This document shows positions 28,027-37,909 of a stretch of DNA of 64,000 nucleotides, one piece after another. Source of the stretch: Xanthobacteraceae bacterium. GTDB taxonomy: Bacteria; Pseudomonadota; Alphaproteobacteria; Rhizobiales; Xanthobacteraceae. The notes below the pieces were generated by a model that saw only the letters and a list, made by a program, of their open reading frames with translations, was not told the origin of the DNA and did no database searches. A program made the translations under genes and the position numbers. The stretch covers positions 186,001-250,000 of the forward strand of contig JALHMF010000003.1 of NCBI GenBank assembly GCA_022844205.1, given 5' to 3'. Numbering within the stretch: position 1 is the first letter of the stretch; the number at the start of each line of letters is the position of its first letter.

Positions 28027-30285
28027 TCAGCGGAATTTTCCGGACTTCGGAAAACCCTTGGGCGCAAGGCGGCCCGCATCCGAACGTTTGCCGCGCCAGT
28101 CGGCGAGTTCTTTCTTATTGGTGGTGAAATTGCGCCCGGCGGAGTCGAGCCATGTCAAACCGTCACCCAGCGCGAAGGTTTTTGCGTCGGCCAATCCGCC
28201 TTCCTTGTATTTCTGCATGCGCACGCCGCGGCCACGGCCCATCTCCGGCAGTTCGGAGAGCGGGAAGATCACCAGCTTGCGGTTCTCGCCGATGACGGCG
28301 ACGGAATCGCCTTCCACGACGGAAACCGAAACAGCGCGATCCGGCGCTTTCACGTTCAGTACCTGCTTGCCCTTGCGCGTAGTGCCGAGCACGTCATCCT
28401 CGCTGACGACAAAGCCGTTACCGCTGCGCGAAGCGACGAGGAATTTACGTTTGCCCGCATAGGGCATCACATCGACAATATCCGCGTTCTGATCGAGTTC
28501 AGCATAGAGGCGGATCGGCTCGCCGTGGCCGCGCCCGCCCGGCAGCTTCGACGCATCAATCGTGTAGAAGCGGCCATTGGTGGCGAAGGCCAAGAGCTTC
28601 GAAGTCGTTTCCGCATTGAAGTGCAGCTTCAATGCGTCGTCGCCTTTCCATGTCAGGTTCTTGACGTCGGCGTCCCTGCCCTTCAGCGCGCGGACCCAGC
28701 CCTTCTCGGAAACAACCACGGTGATCGGCTCGCGCTCGAGCATCATGCTGGCTTCGGTCGCGGCCTGCGCGACCCCTTCATCCGGCGCCTTGTCGAAGGT
28801 GGTGCGGCGCTTGCCGAGCAAGGTAGCCGGGCCGTAGGTCTCGCGCACGGCCTTGATCTCGTTCCCGATCATCTTCCACTGGAGTGCGGGAGAACCGATC
28901 AGCTTTTCCAACTGCGCTTTTTCCTCGGTCAGTTCCTTGTGCTCTTTCCGTATCTCGAATTCTTCCAGCTTGCGCAAATTGCGCAACCGCATGTTCAGGA
29001 TCGCATCGGCCTGCACATCCGAAAGCTTGAAACGCTTCATCAGGACGGGCTTCGGCTCGTCCTCGTTGCGGATGATCTTGATGACCGCGTCGATGTTGAG
29101 ATAGGCGATCAGGTAACCGCCGAGCACTTCGAGCCGATGCTTGATCTCCGCGAGGCGATGCTTCGAGCGCCGTTGCAGCACGACGCGGCGATGATCGAGC
29201 CACTCCTTCAATACCTCGGCGAGATTGACCACCTTCGGCACGAGGCCGTTGGTGAGCACGTTCATGTTAAGCGAGAAGCGGGTTTCCAGCTCGGTGAGCT
29301 TGAAAAGCTGCTCCATCATGTGCTCGGGCTTCACGCCGCGCGAGCGCGGCTCCAGCACGACGCGGACATTCTCGGCGGACTCGTCCCGAACATCGGCAAG
29401 CAACGTAAGCTTCTTGTTCGTGAGCAGGTCCGCGATCTTCTCGATCAGCTTCGACTTCTGCACCTGATAGGGAATTTCCGTGACGACGGCAATCCAGGTG
29501 CCGCTGCCGAGCTTTTCCACGTTCCAGCGCGCGCGGGTACGGAACGAACCGCGGCCGGTATTATAGGCCTCGCGGATCGTCGCCTTGTCATCGACGATAA
29601 TGCCGCCGGTGGGGAAATCCGGGCCCTTGACGTATTTCAGAAGCTCGGTGGATTTCGCTTTCGGCTTGTCGATCAAGTGCAGGGCGGCGTCGAGCAATTC
29701 CGCCGCGTTGTGCGGCGGGATCGATGTCGCCATGCCGACCGCGATGCCGGTGGAGCCGTTCGCGAGCAAATTCGGGAACGCACCCGGGAGCACGATCGGC
29801 TCCTGCTCGGTGCCGTCATAGGTCTCACGGAAATCCACGGCATCATCGTCGATGCCTTCCAGCAGCAGCCGCGCCGTCTCGGTGAGCCGTGCTTCGGTGT
29901 AGCGCATGGCGGCGGCATTATCGCCGTCCACGTTGCCGAAATTGCCCTGTCCGTCCACCAGCGGATAGCGCTGCGCAAAAGTCTGCGCGAGGCGCACGAG
30001 CGCGTCATAGACCGCTTGGTCGCCATGCGGATGGAATTTGCCGATCACGTCGCCGACGACGCGGGCGCTTTTCTTGAATGCCTGATTGGGATCGAGCCGC
30101 AGGAGCCGCATCGCATGCAGGATGCGGCGATGCACCGGCTTCAGGCCGTCGCGCGCGTCCGGCAGCGCGCGGCCCATGATCGTCGAAAGCGCATACGCCA
30201 AGTAGCGCTCTTCCAGCGCTTCCTTCAGTTCGACGATTTCGATGCCCTTGCCCTTCTCGGGCGGGGGAATCATGCGCTTTCCCAT
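28027..30285 (-). CDS. parC: DNA topoisomerase IV subunit A
   Basis: Decatenates daughter chromosomes with ParE. The 752-residue protein has the GyrA/ParC breakage-reunion domain: [47 protein letters not shown] and the active-site tyrosine in [11 protein letters not shown] (about residue 131). The C-terminal half has the beta-pinwheel repeats typical of ParC ([24 protein letters not shown]). The C-terminus is short and lacks the GyrA box motif, supporting ParC over GyrA. The gene is read away from recO, with a repeat in between. Confidence 0.94.
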   Translation of the reverse strand: MGKRMIPPPEKGKGIEIVELKEALEERYLAYALSTIMGRALPDARDGLKPVHRRILHAMRLLRLDPNQAFKKSARVVGDVIGKFHPHGDQAVYDALVRLAQTFAQRYPLVDGQGNFGNVDGDNAAAMRYTEARLTETARLLLEGIDDDAVDFRETYDGTEQEPIVLPGAFPNLLANGSTGIAVGMATSIPPHNAAELLDAALHLIDKPKAKSTELLKYVKGPDFPTGGIIVDDKATIREAYNTGRGSFRTRARWNVEKLGSGTWIAVVTEIPYQVQKSKLIEKIADLLTNKKLTLLADVRDESAENVRVVLEPRSRGVKPEHMMEQLFKLTELETRFSLNMNVLTNGLVPKVVNLAEVLKEWLDHRRVVLQRRSKHRLAEIKHRLEVLGGYLIAYLNIDAVIKIIRNEDEPKPVLMKRFKLSDVQADAILNMRLRNLRKLEEFEIRKEHKELTEEKAQLEKLIGSPALQWKMIGNEIKAVRETYGPATLLGKRRTTFDKAPDEGVAQAATEASMMLEREPITVVVSEKGWVRALKGRDADVKNLTWKGDDALKLHFNAETTSKLLAFATNGRFYTIDASKLPGGRGHGEPIRLYAELDQNADIVDVMPYAGKRKFLVASRSGNGFVVSEDDVLGTTRKGKQVLNVKAPDRAVSVSVVEGDSVAVIGENRKLVIFPLSELPEMGRGRGVRMQKYKEGGLADAKTFALGDGLTWLDSAGRNFTTNKKELADWRGKRSDAGRLAPKGFPKSGKFR

Positions 30286-30332
30286 GGATTACTCGTAATG
30301 AACGCCTACAGCGCGAACAAGAGCAAAACCGA

Positions 30333-30492
30333 CCTCATCCTGAGGAGCGCACGCAGTGCGCGTCTCGAAGGATGAAGGTCGGCCCCTCCTTCGAGACGGC
30401 CGCATTCAAGTCGGCTGTTGCCGACTTGAAGTTTATAGCTGCCGATCTCGGGTAAACCCGAGATCGGATGCGGCCTCCTCAGGATGAGGCCG
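30333..30492. repeat. composite palindromic repeat (CATCCTGAGG family) overlapping the recO 3' end
   Basis: The outer arms CCTCATCCTGAGGAG and CCTCCTCAGGATGAGG frame two inner hairpins: CAAGTCGGC/GCCGACTTG (30411-30430 region) and CCGATCTCGGGT/ACCCGAGATCGG. The right 60 bases are inside the recO reading frame. Confidence 0.8.
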
Positions 30493-31212
30493 ACGGCCGC
30501 GGGCGATGGTCGCAAGAAAGGATGAGCGCGCATCGGGCATCGGGATGCCGCGCGGCTCGAATACGCGGCGAAGAAGAAAGAAGCCGGTGAGCGCGAATGC
30601 GGCGGTCACGTCATCGGCGCTGGCTTCCGCGCCCTCGGTTTTCAGGAACAAGGGCAGCGCCAGCAGCCGCTCCTTCCATTCCTCGCCGCCCGCGCGGCTG
30701 ACCGCGCGGCCGGACTTCGGCGAGACATAAATGAGATCGGCGTCATTGCCGGTGGCGGCGCATTCGGAGAGATCGAGACCGAAGCCGAGTTCCGCGAGCA
30801 ATCGCAATTCAAACTGCACGATCAGCGGGGCCACGGCGGAGGGCTGATCGACACGGGCGACGATGGCCGCGAGTGCCTGAAAGAGCGCCGGATGCGGGTC
30901 GCGCTCGGGCAAGAGCCGCAGCAATGCCGCCACCGACTGCATGCCGTAGCTCGCCGCCGCCGACCCCATCAGCCGGTCGGAAATAAGCTGTGTGCCCTCG
31001 ATGGTGTAATTGCCAAGATGCTCGTCGAGCCGCGCGCGCCAGACCGCCTGCACACTGTTGCCGGGCTGAAGGATGGGCTTCACCTTGCGGGAAATCCCGC
31101 CGCGCACGAGACCAAGGTGCCGGCCATGGCCCGGCGTCATCAGTTCGACAATCGCACTCGTCTCGCCGTGGCGGCGCGTGCCGAGTACGATGCCCTGGTC
31201 GGTCCACTCCAT
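30433..31212 (-). CDS. recO: DNA repair protein RecO, with a repeat-derived C-terminus
   Basis: RecO helps RecF/RecR load RecA at gaps. The N-terminal OB-fold has TDQGIVLGTRRHGETSAIVELMT and GHGRHLGLVRGGISRK; the middle and C-terminal helical domain runs to about residue 240 (FLATIARGRR). The last 18 residues, beginning HPEEAASDLG, are encoded by the adjacent palindromic repeat. A typical RecO would end just before them. The change probably does no harm, because the tail lies beyond the conserved domain. Confidence 0.9.
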   Translation of the reverse strand: MEWTDQGIVLGTRRHGETSAIVELMTPGHGRHLGLVRGGISRKVKPILQPGNSVQAVWRARLDEHLGNYTIEGTQLISDRLMGSAAASYGMQSVAALLRLLPERDPHPALFQALAAIVARVDQPSAVAPLIVQFELRLLAELGFGLDLSECAATGNDADLIYVSPKSGRAVSRAGGEEWKERLLALPLFLKTEGAEASADDVTAAFALTGFFLLRRVFEPRGIPMPDARSSFLATIARGRRPHPEEAASDLGFTRDRQL

Positions 31213-31223
31213 ATCTTACCCAA

Positions 31224-31372
31224 TCGTCGTCCCGGGCGAGCGGCGCTTTTGCGCTGCGAGACCCTGGACCCATAGCCACCAAGGCATAAGAAACTCGCCG
31301 ACGCAGAGGCTATAGATCCCGGCTCGCGCTCTCCGCGCACTTGCGCGCGCGGTTCGCTTGGCCGGGACGACA
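31224..31372. repeat. REP-like inverted repeat (TCGTCCCGG family)
   Basis: The left end TCGTCGTCCCGGGCGAGCG and the right end GCTTGGCCGGGACGACA are mirror images, with internal hairpins GCGCTTTTGCGC and GCGCACTTGCGCGC. It fills the gap between recO and era. Confidence 0.75.
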
Positions 31373-31387
31373 ATAAATTTCATCCGC

Positions 31388-32305
31388 TCATTCCTTCGGA
31401 AACTCCAGCCCCGCCGCGCGATAACGCTCCGGGTCGTTTTCCCAGTCCTCGCGCACTTTCACGAACAGAAAAAGATGCACCTTCTTATCGAGGGCAGCGG
31501 CCATCTCCTTGCGGGCGTCCATGGAAATCTTCTTGATCATCTGCCCGCCCTCGCCCAGCACGATCTTCCGCTGGCTCTCGCGCTCCACGAAAATGGTCTG
31601 CTCGATCCGCACCGAGCCGTCCTTGAAATCCTTCCATGAGTCGGTCTCGACCGTCGACTGGTAAGGCAACTCTTTATGGAGTTTCAGGAACACTTTTTCA
31701 CGGGTGATTTCGGCCGCCATCTGGCGCATCGGCACGTCGGTGATTTCGTCCGCCGGGTAGTGAAACGGCCCGGGCGGCACGGCGCCCGCGAAATATTCGA
31801 GCACATCCTGCACGCCGTCGCCCTTGGCGGCCGAGATCATGAAAATGCGCTCCCACTTCGCGAGCTTGTCGGCTTCCGCCGTGAGGCCAAGAAGGTGGTC
31901 GCGCGGCATGAGGTCGATCTTGTTTATCACCAGCGACTTCTTCGCTCCGATGGAAGAAAATCGTTCGATGATGCTGCGCGCCTCGTCGTCGATGCCCTTC
32001 TTGGCGTCGATGAGCAAGGCAACCAGATCGGCGTCGCCTGCCCCGCTCCAGGCGGCGGCGACCATCGCCCGGTCGAGGCGGCGGCGCGGCGAGAAGATGC
32101 CGGGCGTATCCACGAAGATGATTTGCGAATTGCCGTGGATCGCGATTCCGCGGACTCTTGTCCGGGTGGTCTGCACCTTCGGCGACACGATGGAAACTTT
32201 CGAGCCGACGAGCTGATTGATCAGCGTGGACTTGCCGACATTGGGCGCGCCGACGAGTGCGACGAAGCCGCAGCGGGTTTGCTCCCGCGGTTTTTCTTCA
32301 GGCAT
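31388..32305 (-). CDS. era: GTPase Era
   Basis: Essential GTPase that binds 16S rRNA during 30S assembly. G1 is GAPNVGKSTLI, G2/G3 surround SPKVQTTRTRVRG and FVDTPGIF, G4 is NKID, and the C-terminal KH domain carries VLGEGGQMIKKISMDARKEM (about residues 245-264). Length (305) is normal. The start overlaps the rnc stop by 8 bases. Order lepB-rnc-era-recO is the conserved alphaproteobacterial cluster. Confidence 0.96.
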   Translation of the reverse strand: MPEEKPREQTRCGFVALVGAPNVGKSTLINQLVGSKVSIVSPKVQTTRTRVRGIAIHGNSQIIFVDTPGIFSPRRRLDRAMVAAAWSGAGDADLVALLIDAKKGIDDEARSIIERFSSIGAKKSLVINKIDLMPRDHLLGLTAEADKLAKWERIFMISAAKGDGVQDVLEYFAGAVPPGPFHYPADEITDVPMRQMAAEITREKVFLKLHKELPYQSTVETDSWKDFKDGSVRIEQTIFVERESQRKIVLGEGGQMIKKISMDARKEMAAALDKKVHLFLFVKVREDWENDPERYRAAGLEFPKE

Positions 32306-33005
32306 TTTCCGCCGCCTTCCCGTTCACGCCCTCGCGCACGAGCATGGCCGAAGCCGCCGCCTGCTCCGCATCGCGCTTGGAGGCGCCGATGCCTTCGGTC
32401 GGCTTGATGCCGGGCAGATCAATGGCGACCCGGAACTCCGGACGGTGATCCGGTCCGCGCCGCTCCACTTCGCGGTAGGCCGGCGGCGGCAGGCCGCGCG
32501 CCTGCGCCCATTCCTGCAGAATGGTTTTGGCATCGCGCAGCGGCCGGTGCGGCTTCAGCATCCGACCGTGCCAGAAACGCTGCACGAAATCGGATGCGGC
32601 CTGATACCCGCCGTCGCAGAAGATCGCACCGATCACGGACTCGCAGACATCGGAGAGGATCGCGGATTTTTTCCGCCCGCCTGAATTGATCTCGCTCTGC
32701 CCGAGTTTCAGTTCGTCTCCGAGACCAAGTTCAGCGGCGACCTCCGCGCAGGTTTCCTTGCGCACGAGTTCGGCGAGACGCCGGGACAGATCGCCCTCGT
32801 CGCCTTTCGGAAATTCGCGGAACAGCATGTCGGAGATCACGAGCCCGAGCACATGATCGCCGAGAAATTCGAGCCGCTGATAGGTGAGCTTCGGATTGCC
32901 GGGAGCGGCACTTACATGCGTCAGCGCCTGCTCGAGCCAATTGTCGTCCGTGAAGCGGTAGCCGATCCGCTCTTCAAGCGCGGTTCTGGATTGCTTCCGC
33001 TTCAT
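32298..33005 (-). CDS. rnc: ribonuclease III
   Basis: Cleaves double-stranded RNA, including rRNA precursors. The catalytic signature is RLEFLGDHVLGLVISDMLF (residues about 44-62), with the second acidic patch at DVCESVIGAIFCDGG. The C-terminal dsRNA-binding domain (KTILQEWAQARGL...AEQAAASAML) is complete. The 235-residue length is standard. It overlaps lepB by 4 bases and era by 8. Confidence 0.96.
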   Translation of the reverse strand: MKRKQSRTALEERIGYRFTDDNWLEQALTHVSAAPGNPKLTYQRLEFLGDHVLGLVISDMLFREFPKGDEGDLSRRLAELVRKETCAEVAAELGLGDELKLGQSEINSGGRKKSAILSDVCESVIGAIFCDGGYQAASDFVQRFWHGRMLKPHRPLRDAKTILQEWAQARGLPPPAYREVERRGPDHRPEFRVAIDLPGIKPTEGIGASKRDAEQAAASAMLVREGVNGKAAENA

Positions 33006-33754
33006 CGGACGAGGCTGAAAATCCGGCTCCAGCGCACCGAGGTCGGCCAGGTCCAGAATTCCCAGGCGGCGCGGCCTTCCTCGATCGAGAAAAAAATGAT
33101 CTCGGCGCGGCCGATAAAATTCTCGTACGGCACATAACCGACCTGCGCCAGCACGCGGCTGTCGGTGGAGTTGTCGCGGTTATCGCCCATCATGAAGTAC
33201 TGGCCTTCCGGCACCTGATAGACGGGCGTGTTGTCGTAGAAGCCGTTGTCGACGAGATCGAGCGTCTCGTAGGTGACGCCGTTCGGCAGCGTCTCGCGCC
33301 AGCGCTTCACGCGCTGCTTGCGGGAGTCGGACTCATCGGAAATCCAGTCCTGCACGCGCTCGCGCTTCACCGGCTGGCCGTTGACGTGCAGCAGGCCGCC
33401 GATCATCTGAATGCGGTCGCCCGGCAGGCCGATCACGCGCTTGATGTAGTCGATCGACACGTCCTTGGGCTGGCGGAAAACAGCGACATCGCCCCGCTCC
33501 GGCTTTCCTTCCAGCACGCGCCCCGTGAAGATGTCGGGCGAAAACGGAAACGAGTACTTGCTGTAGCCGTAGGAGTATTTCGATACGAACAGATAGTCGC
33601 CGACCAGCAGCGTCGCCTTCATCGAGCCGGAGGGAATGTTGAACGGCTGGAACAGGAATGTGCGGATCACCAGCGCGATCAGCAGCGCCTGAATGATCAC
33701 GCGCACGGTCTCGGTGAAACCGCTTTCGGTCTTCTTTTTTGTGGCCATGCTCAT
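33002..33754 (-). CDS. lepB: signal peptidase I
   Basis: Removes Sec/Tat signal peptides at the periplasmic face. One membrane segment (VRVIIQALLIALVIRTFLF) precedes the catalytic serine in FNIPSGSMKATLLVGDYLFVSKY. The general-base lysine lies in SIDYIKRVIGLPGDRI, and the late box MMGDNRDNSTDSR is present. The frame extends to 33808, but the start near MSMATKKK (33754 or 33748) fits homologues. No good ribosome-binding site is seen for either start. Confidence 0.93.
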   Translation of the reverse strand: MSMATKKKTESGFTETVRVIIQALLIALVIRTFLFQPFNIPSGSMKATLLVGDYLFVSKYSYGYSKYSFPFSPDIFTGRVLEGKPERGDVAVFRQPKDVSIDYIKRVIGLPGDRIQMIGGLLHVNGQPVKRERVQDWISDESDSRKQRVKRWRETLPNGVTYETLDLVDNGFYDNTPVYQVPEGQYFMMGDNRDNSTDSRVLAQVGYVPYENFIGRAEIIFFSIEEGRAAWEFWTWPTSVRWSRIFSLVR

Positions 33755-33814
33755 GAAGGGGTTTTTTGCAGGAGGCTCGCGTATAAACGGCCCTCCCGCC
33801 GGTTGCAACGCCGC

Positions 33815-34222
33815 CTAGCTGCGGCTCTTCGGGACGCAGGAAATGACGACAAATGCCTGCGCCAGCGGATATTCGTCGGTCATCGTGAGGTCGATGCGGG
33901 CGTCATGCCCTTCCGGCACTAGCGCTTCGAGCCGCGTCAGTGCGCCGCCGGTCAGCTTCATCGTGGGCCGGCCGGAAGGCAGATTGATGACACCCATGTC
34001 GCGCCACCAGACCCCGCCGCGAATACCGGTTCCCAGCGCCTTGGCGCAGGCTTCCTTGGCGGCAAATCTCTTGGCATAGGTCTCGACGCGGTTCTTCCGG
34101 CGTTCGGCCTTGGCGCGCTCCACATCGGTGAAAATGCGCGAAAGGAACCGCTCGCCGTGACGTTCAATCACTTTTTCCACGCGGCGGATGTCGGTGATGT
34201 CGGAACCGATTCCGATGATCAT
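33815..34222 (-). CDS. acpS: holo-[acyl-carrier-protein] synthase
   Basis: Transfers 4'-phosphopantetheine to acyl carrier protein. The 135-residue protein starts [16 protein letters not shown], with the Mg-binding Asp in GSDITDI, and has [15 protein letters not shown] (second Mg ligand Glu). The C-terminus is the usual [17 protein letters not shown]. The ATG overlaps the pdxJ stop (ATGA), which settles the start; the frame runs further upstream inside pdxJ, without homology. Confidence 0.95.
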   Translation of the reverse strand: MIIGIGSDITDIRRVEKVIERHGERFLSRIFTDVERAKAERRKNRVETYAKRFAAKEACAKALGTGIRGGVWWRDMGVINLPSGRPTMKLTGGALTRLEALVPEGHDARIDLTMTDEYPLAQAFVVISCVPKSRS

Positions 34223-34986
34223 GGCCGAGACTTCGCGGCGGCGCGCCCGCGCTGCATGGCGATGCGTAACTCGCCGATCACAATATCGAGGCCCTCGAAC
34301 AGCGCCTCGCCGACGATGAAATGCCCAATGTTTAATTCCATGATTTCCGGCAGCGCCGAGATGCGCTCGGCGGTCTGATAGTCGAGACCGTGGCCAGCAT
34401 GGACTTCGAGACCAAGACCGAGCGCCTGGGTTGCCGCGGCCCTGATGTGCTCGAACAATTTGTTGGCGCCCCCATGATCGCCGTTCATCGCGGCCTCGCA
34501 CCAGGCACCGGTATGGATTTCAATCACGGGCGCTTTCAGTTCGGCAGCGGCCTCGATCTGGACAGGGTTCGGCTCGATGAAGAGCGACACGCGGACGCCT
34601 GCGTCCGACAGCTTCGCGATCATCGGTTTCAGCAGTGTCTTCGCACCCGCAACTTCCAACCCGCCCTCAGTCGTGCGCTCGGTGCGCTTTTCCGGGACGA
34701 TGCAGGCGGCATGTGGCTTCGCCTTCAGGGCGATGCCGAGCATTTCCTCGGTCGCGGCGAGTTCGAGATTTAGGGGTGCTTCGATCTCCGCGACGATCCG
34801 GTGCAGATCGTCGTCGCGGATGTGACGGCGGTCTTCGCGCAGATGAATGGTAATGCTGTCGGCGCCGGCGAGGATCGCGGCGTGTGCTGCGCGCAGCGGA
34901 TCGGGATGCCTGCCCCCGCGCGCATTCCGGATGGTGGCGACGTGATCGATGTTCACGCCGAGGCGGACGGGACGCGATTCAGCCAT
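34219..34986 (-). CDS. pdxJ: pyridoxine 5'-phosphate synthase
   Basis: Makes pyridoxine 5'-phosphate from 1-deoxyxylulose 5-phosphate and aminoacetone 3-phosphate. The 255-residue TIM barrel opens with [17 protein letters not shown] and contains [47 protein letters not shown] and [14 protein letters not shown], all active-site loops of PdxJ. Its start overlaps the rsh stop by 8 bases. Intact. Confidence 0.96.
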   Translation of the reverse strand: MAESRPVRLGVNIDHVATIRNARGGRHPDPLRAAHAAILAGADSITIHLREDRRHIRDDDLHRIVAEIEAPLNLELAATEEMLGIALKAKPHAACIVPEKRTERTTEGGLEVAGAKTLLKPMIAKLSDAGVRVSLFIEPNPVQIEAAAELKAPVIEIHTGAWCEAAMNGDHGGANKLFEHIRAAATQALGLGLEVHAGHGLDYQTAERISALPEIMELNIGHFIVGEALFEGLDIVIGELRIAMQRGRAAAKSRP

Positions 34987-37195
34987 TGACGCGCTCGGCG
35001 TTGGAAACGACGGCCTTGGTGCGAAGCTGCGTGATGATCGCGTTGAGATGCTTCACGTCGTAAACACCGATGTCGATGGTGAGCTGCGTGAAGTCCGGCG
35101 AGCGCCGTTCCATCTTGATGTTGTCGATGTTGCCCGCGTGCTCGCTGATCGCCTGCGCGATCTGGGCAAGCGTGCCGGGCGCGTTCGATGCCAGCACCCG
35201 GATCTGCGACGGAAAGCGCTGCGGCTTCGACTCATCCACGTCCCAGCGTACATCGAGCCAGCGCGAAGGTTCGTCGTCGAAGTTTTTGAGCGACGGAGAA
35301 TGAATCGGATAGATCGTGATGCCCTCGCCCGGCGTCACGATGCCGATAATGCGGTCACCGGGCAGCGCGCCGCCGTTCGGTGCAAAGCGCACCGGCAGAT
35401 CAGCGTTGATGCCGCGGATCGGAATGGCGACGCCGGATGAAATCTTCACCGGCTCGCTCGTGACACCGGATCGGCGAAGCTTCAGCACCTCGCGCGCCGC
35501 AGCGAACCAGCCTGCCGGACGCGGAGATGCCGCATCCGTCTTCTTTTTGGTTTCGCCGCGCCAATCCGAATGCACCGCCCTCACCACGTCTTCCGCTTTC
35601 ATTTCGCCGCGGCCGACGGCGGAATAAACGTCTTCAAGCGAATTACGCGCGAGCCGCGCGAGGCCCACCCTGAGGCGGTCGTCGGAGATCGGCTTTTCGG
35701 CGCGGACGAACGCGCGCTCGATCATGCGGCGGCCAAGTCCGGTATATTGCGCGCGGACGGCCGTGCGCGTCGCGCGGCGGATCGCGGCGCGCGCCTTGCC
35801 GGTGACGACGATGGATTCCCACGCCGCCGGCGGCGTCTGGCTCTTGCCGATGGTGATTTCCACCTCATCACCGGTGACGAGTTCGGACACCAATGGCGCG
35901 ATCTTGCCGTTGATCTTGCACCCGATGGCGTTATTGCCGACATCGGTGTGGACGGCATAGGCGAAATCGATCGGCGTCGCTTTTCGGGGCAGCGCGATCA
36001 ATCTTCCCTTCGGTGTGAAGCAGAACACCTGATCGTGGAAGAGCTCGAGCTTGGTGTGCTCGAGAAACTCTTCCGGGTTGGAGCCTTCCGAAAGCAGTTC
36101 AATGGTGTGACGCAGCCAAGCGTAGGCACCGGAATCGCGCGAGAGCATTTCGGTCGCCGTATCTCCTGTGTCTTTATAAAGCGCGTGCGCGGCGATCCCG
36201 TATTCGGCGACGTCTTCCATCGAGCGCGTACGGATCTGCAGTTCGGCGCGCTGGCGGCCGGGACCGACGACGGTGGTGTGGATGGAACGGTAGTCGTTCT
36301 GTTTCGGCGTCGAGATGTAATCCTTGAAGCGGCCGGGCACGACATTCCAGCGCGTATGCACGATGCCGACGGCGCGATAACAGTCCTCGACGGAATTCAC
36401 GATCACACGGAAGCCGAAGATGTCGGAGAGCTGCTCGAATCCTACCGCTTTCCGCTCCATCTTCTTCCAGATTGAATAGGGTTTCTTCTCACGACCTCTC
36501 ACTTTTGCTCGAATATGCTTGGCGGCCAGCGCACCGGTCAGTTCGCCCTCGATCTCCTCGATCAGATGCCGGTTCTTTTCGCGCACCATGGCGAGCCGCG
36601 CCTCGATGGATTTGTGCGCATCGGGTGAAAGCTGGCGGAATGCGAGGTCTTCCAGTTCCTCGCGCAACTCATGCATGCCCATGCGGGCCGCGAGCGGCGC
36701 ATAAATGTCGAGCGTTTCCTCGGCGACACGGTTGCGCTTCTCTTCCGCAACGAATTTCAGCGTGCGCATGTTGTGCAGGCGGTCGGCGAGCTTCACCAGC
36801 AGCACGCGCACATCGCTTGCGATCGCAAGCAGCAGCTTGCGCAGATGCTCCGCCTGCTCGGCCCGCTTGGAAACAAGATCGAGCTTCTTGATCTTGGTCA
36901 GGCCATCGACGAGTTCGGCGATTTCGGCGCCGAATTTCCGGCCGATCTCGGCCCGGGTCGCGCGGGTATCCTCGATCGTGTCGTGCAGCAGCGCAGCGAC
37001 GATAGTGGAATCGTCGAGCTTGAGGTCGGTGAGGATCGCGGCGACTTCCAGCGGATGCGAGAAATAGGGATCGCCGGAGGCACGCACCTGCGCGCCATGC
37101 GCCTTCATCGCGTAGACGTAGGCGCGGTTGAGCAGATCCTCGTCGGTTTTTGGATTGTAGCGGCGCACCCGCTCCACGAGTTCATACTGACGCAT
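34979..37195 (-). CDS. rsh: bifunctional (p)ppGpp synthetase/hydrolase Rsh
   Basis: Makes and degrades the alarmone (p)ppGpp. Domain order in 738 residues: HD hydrolase ([22 protein letters not shown]), synthetase ([19 protein letters not shown] region with [17 protein letters not shown]), TGS domain ([34 protein letters not shown]), a helical region, and a C-terminal ACT domain ([12 protein letters not shown]-like [19 protein letters not shown]). Both catalytic sites look intact, as expected for the single Rsh of Rhizobiales. I start at [14 protein letters not shown], the usual N-terminus; the frame is open to 37318. Confidence 0.94.
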   Translation of the reverse strand: MRQYELVERVRRYNPKTDEDLLNRAYVYAMKAHGAQVRASGDPYFSHPLEVAAILTDLKLDDSTIVAALLHDTIEDTRATRAEIGRKFGAEIAELVDGLTKIKKLDLVSKRAEQAEHLRKLLLAIASDVRVLLVKLADRLHNMRTLKFVAEEKRNRVAEETLDIYAPLAARMGMHELREELEDLAFRQLSPDAHKSIEARLAMVREKNRHLIEEIEGELTGALAAKHIRAKVRGREKKPYSIWKKMERKAVGFEQLSDIFGFRVIVNSVEDCYRAVGIVHTRWNVVPGRFKDYISTPKQNDYRSIHTTVVGPGRQRAELQIRTRSMEDVAEYGIAAHALYKDTGDTATEMLSRDSGAYAWLRHTIELLSEGSNPEEFLEHTKLELFHDQVFCFTPKGRLIALPRKATPIDFAYAVHTDVGNNAIGCKINGKIAPLVSELVTGDEVEITIGKSQTPPAAWESIVVTGKARAAIRRATRTAVRAQYTGLGRRMIERAFVRAEKPISDDRLRVGLARLARNSLEDVYSAVGRGEMKAEDVVRAVHSDWRGETKKKTDAASPRPAGWFAAAREVLKLRRSGVTSEPVKISSGVAIPIRGINADLPVRFAPNGGALPGDRIIGIVTPGEGITIYPIHSPSLKNFDDEPSRWLDVRWDVDESKPQRFPSQIRVLASNAPGTLAQIAQAISEHAGNIDNIKMERRSPDFTQLTIDIGVYDVKHLNAIITQLRTKAVVSNAERVNG

Positions 37196-37356
37196 GAACG
37201 GGCGGTTGGCCTTGGTTTTCGTTTTGGAAGCCTGATCAAGCACTTCCATTGCTTCCTTCACGCCAGGCCGACTCCCGCGGAGCAGGTCGCCTGCGAGCAC
37301 GAAATATCGTCGCCGCACGGTTCCCGTGCAAGGCCGATAGTGGCGCAGTCTTTGTT

Positions 37357-37392
37357 TCCAAAAACAAAACGGCCCGGCAAAGGCCGGGCCGT
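37357..37392 (-). terminator. intrinsic terminator of rpoZ
   Basis: On the minus strand ACGGCCCGGC pairs with GCCGGGCCGT and is followed by TTTGTTTTTG. It lies about 30 bases beyond the rpoZ stop, so rpoZ can be transcribed apart from rsh. Confidence 0.85.
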
Positions 37393-37420
37393 CGAATGGG
37401 CATTTAGCGGGGAAAACGGC

Positions 37421-37819
37421 TCACGCCGGCCCTTCGTCTTCTTCCGGGGTGGCTTCCGGCGGAACCAGGCCCTGCAAGCCGGCGAGCAATTGCTCTTCCG
37501 TCATGCGGTCCATCTGAACATCCTCGTCGCCTGAGCCGCTCGAAGGCGCGCCTGCGATGAGCGGCACGGCTTCCGGCTCCGGCTCGTCCACTTCGGTGTA
37601 CTTCTGGAGCGAGTGGATCAGCTCTTCCTTGAGGTCGTTCGGCGAGACGGTCTCGTCGGCGACTTCGCGCAGGGCCACGACCGGGTTCTTGTCGTTGTCG
37701 CGGTCCACGGTGATCTGGGAACCGGCCGAGATCATGCGGGCACGGTGGGCCGCAAGCAGCACGAGTTCAAAGCGGTTTTCTACTTTGTCGACGCAATCTT
37801 CGACGGTAACGCGGGCCAT
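37421..37819 (-). CDS. rpoZ: RNA polymerase omega subunit
   Basis: Assembly subunit of RNA polymerase. It starts [31 protein letters not shown], with [17 protein letters not shown], the conserved omega core. The 132-residue length, including an acidic Pro/Glu-rich tail ([13 protein letters not shown]...[13 protein letters not shown]), is typical of Rhizobiales. Upstream comes the Slam/FecR insertion, downstream rsh; rpoZ-rsh is the conserved pair. Confidence 0.95.
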   Translation of the reverse strand: MARVTVEDCVDKVENRFELVLLAAHRARMISAGSQITVDRDNDKNPVVALREVADETVSPNDLKEELIHSLQKYTEVDEPEPEAVPLIAGAPSSGSGDEDVQMDRMTEEQLLAGLQGLVPPEATPEEDEGPA

Positions 37820-37909
37820 CGGTTAAATCTCCGAAACGGAAAATATGTCTGGATTCGAGATGGCTATACCCTGTGCTGCGCCGCAGCGCAAGTATTCCGG
37901 GGCTCAGGA

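Noticed and set aside
28525-30375. 616-residue plus-strand open frame
   Set aside because: Antisense shadow of parC, whose motifs are unmistakable.
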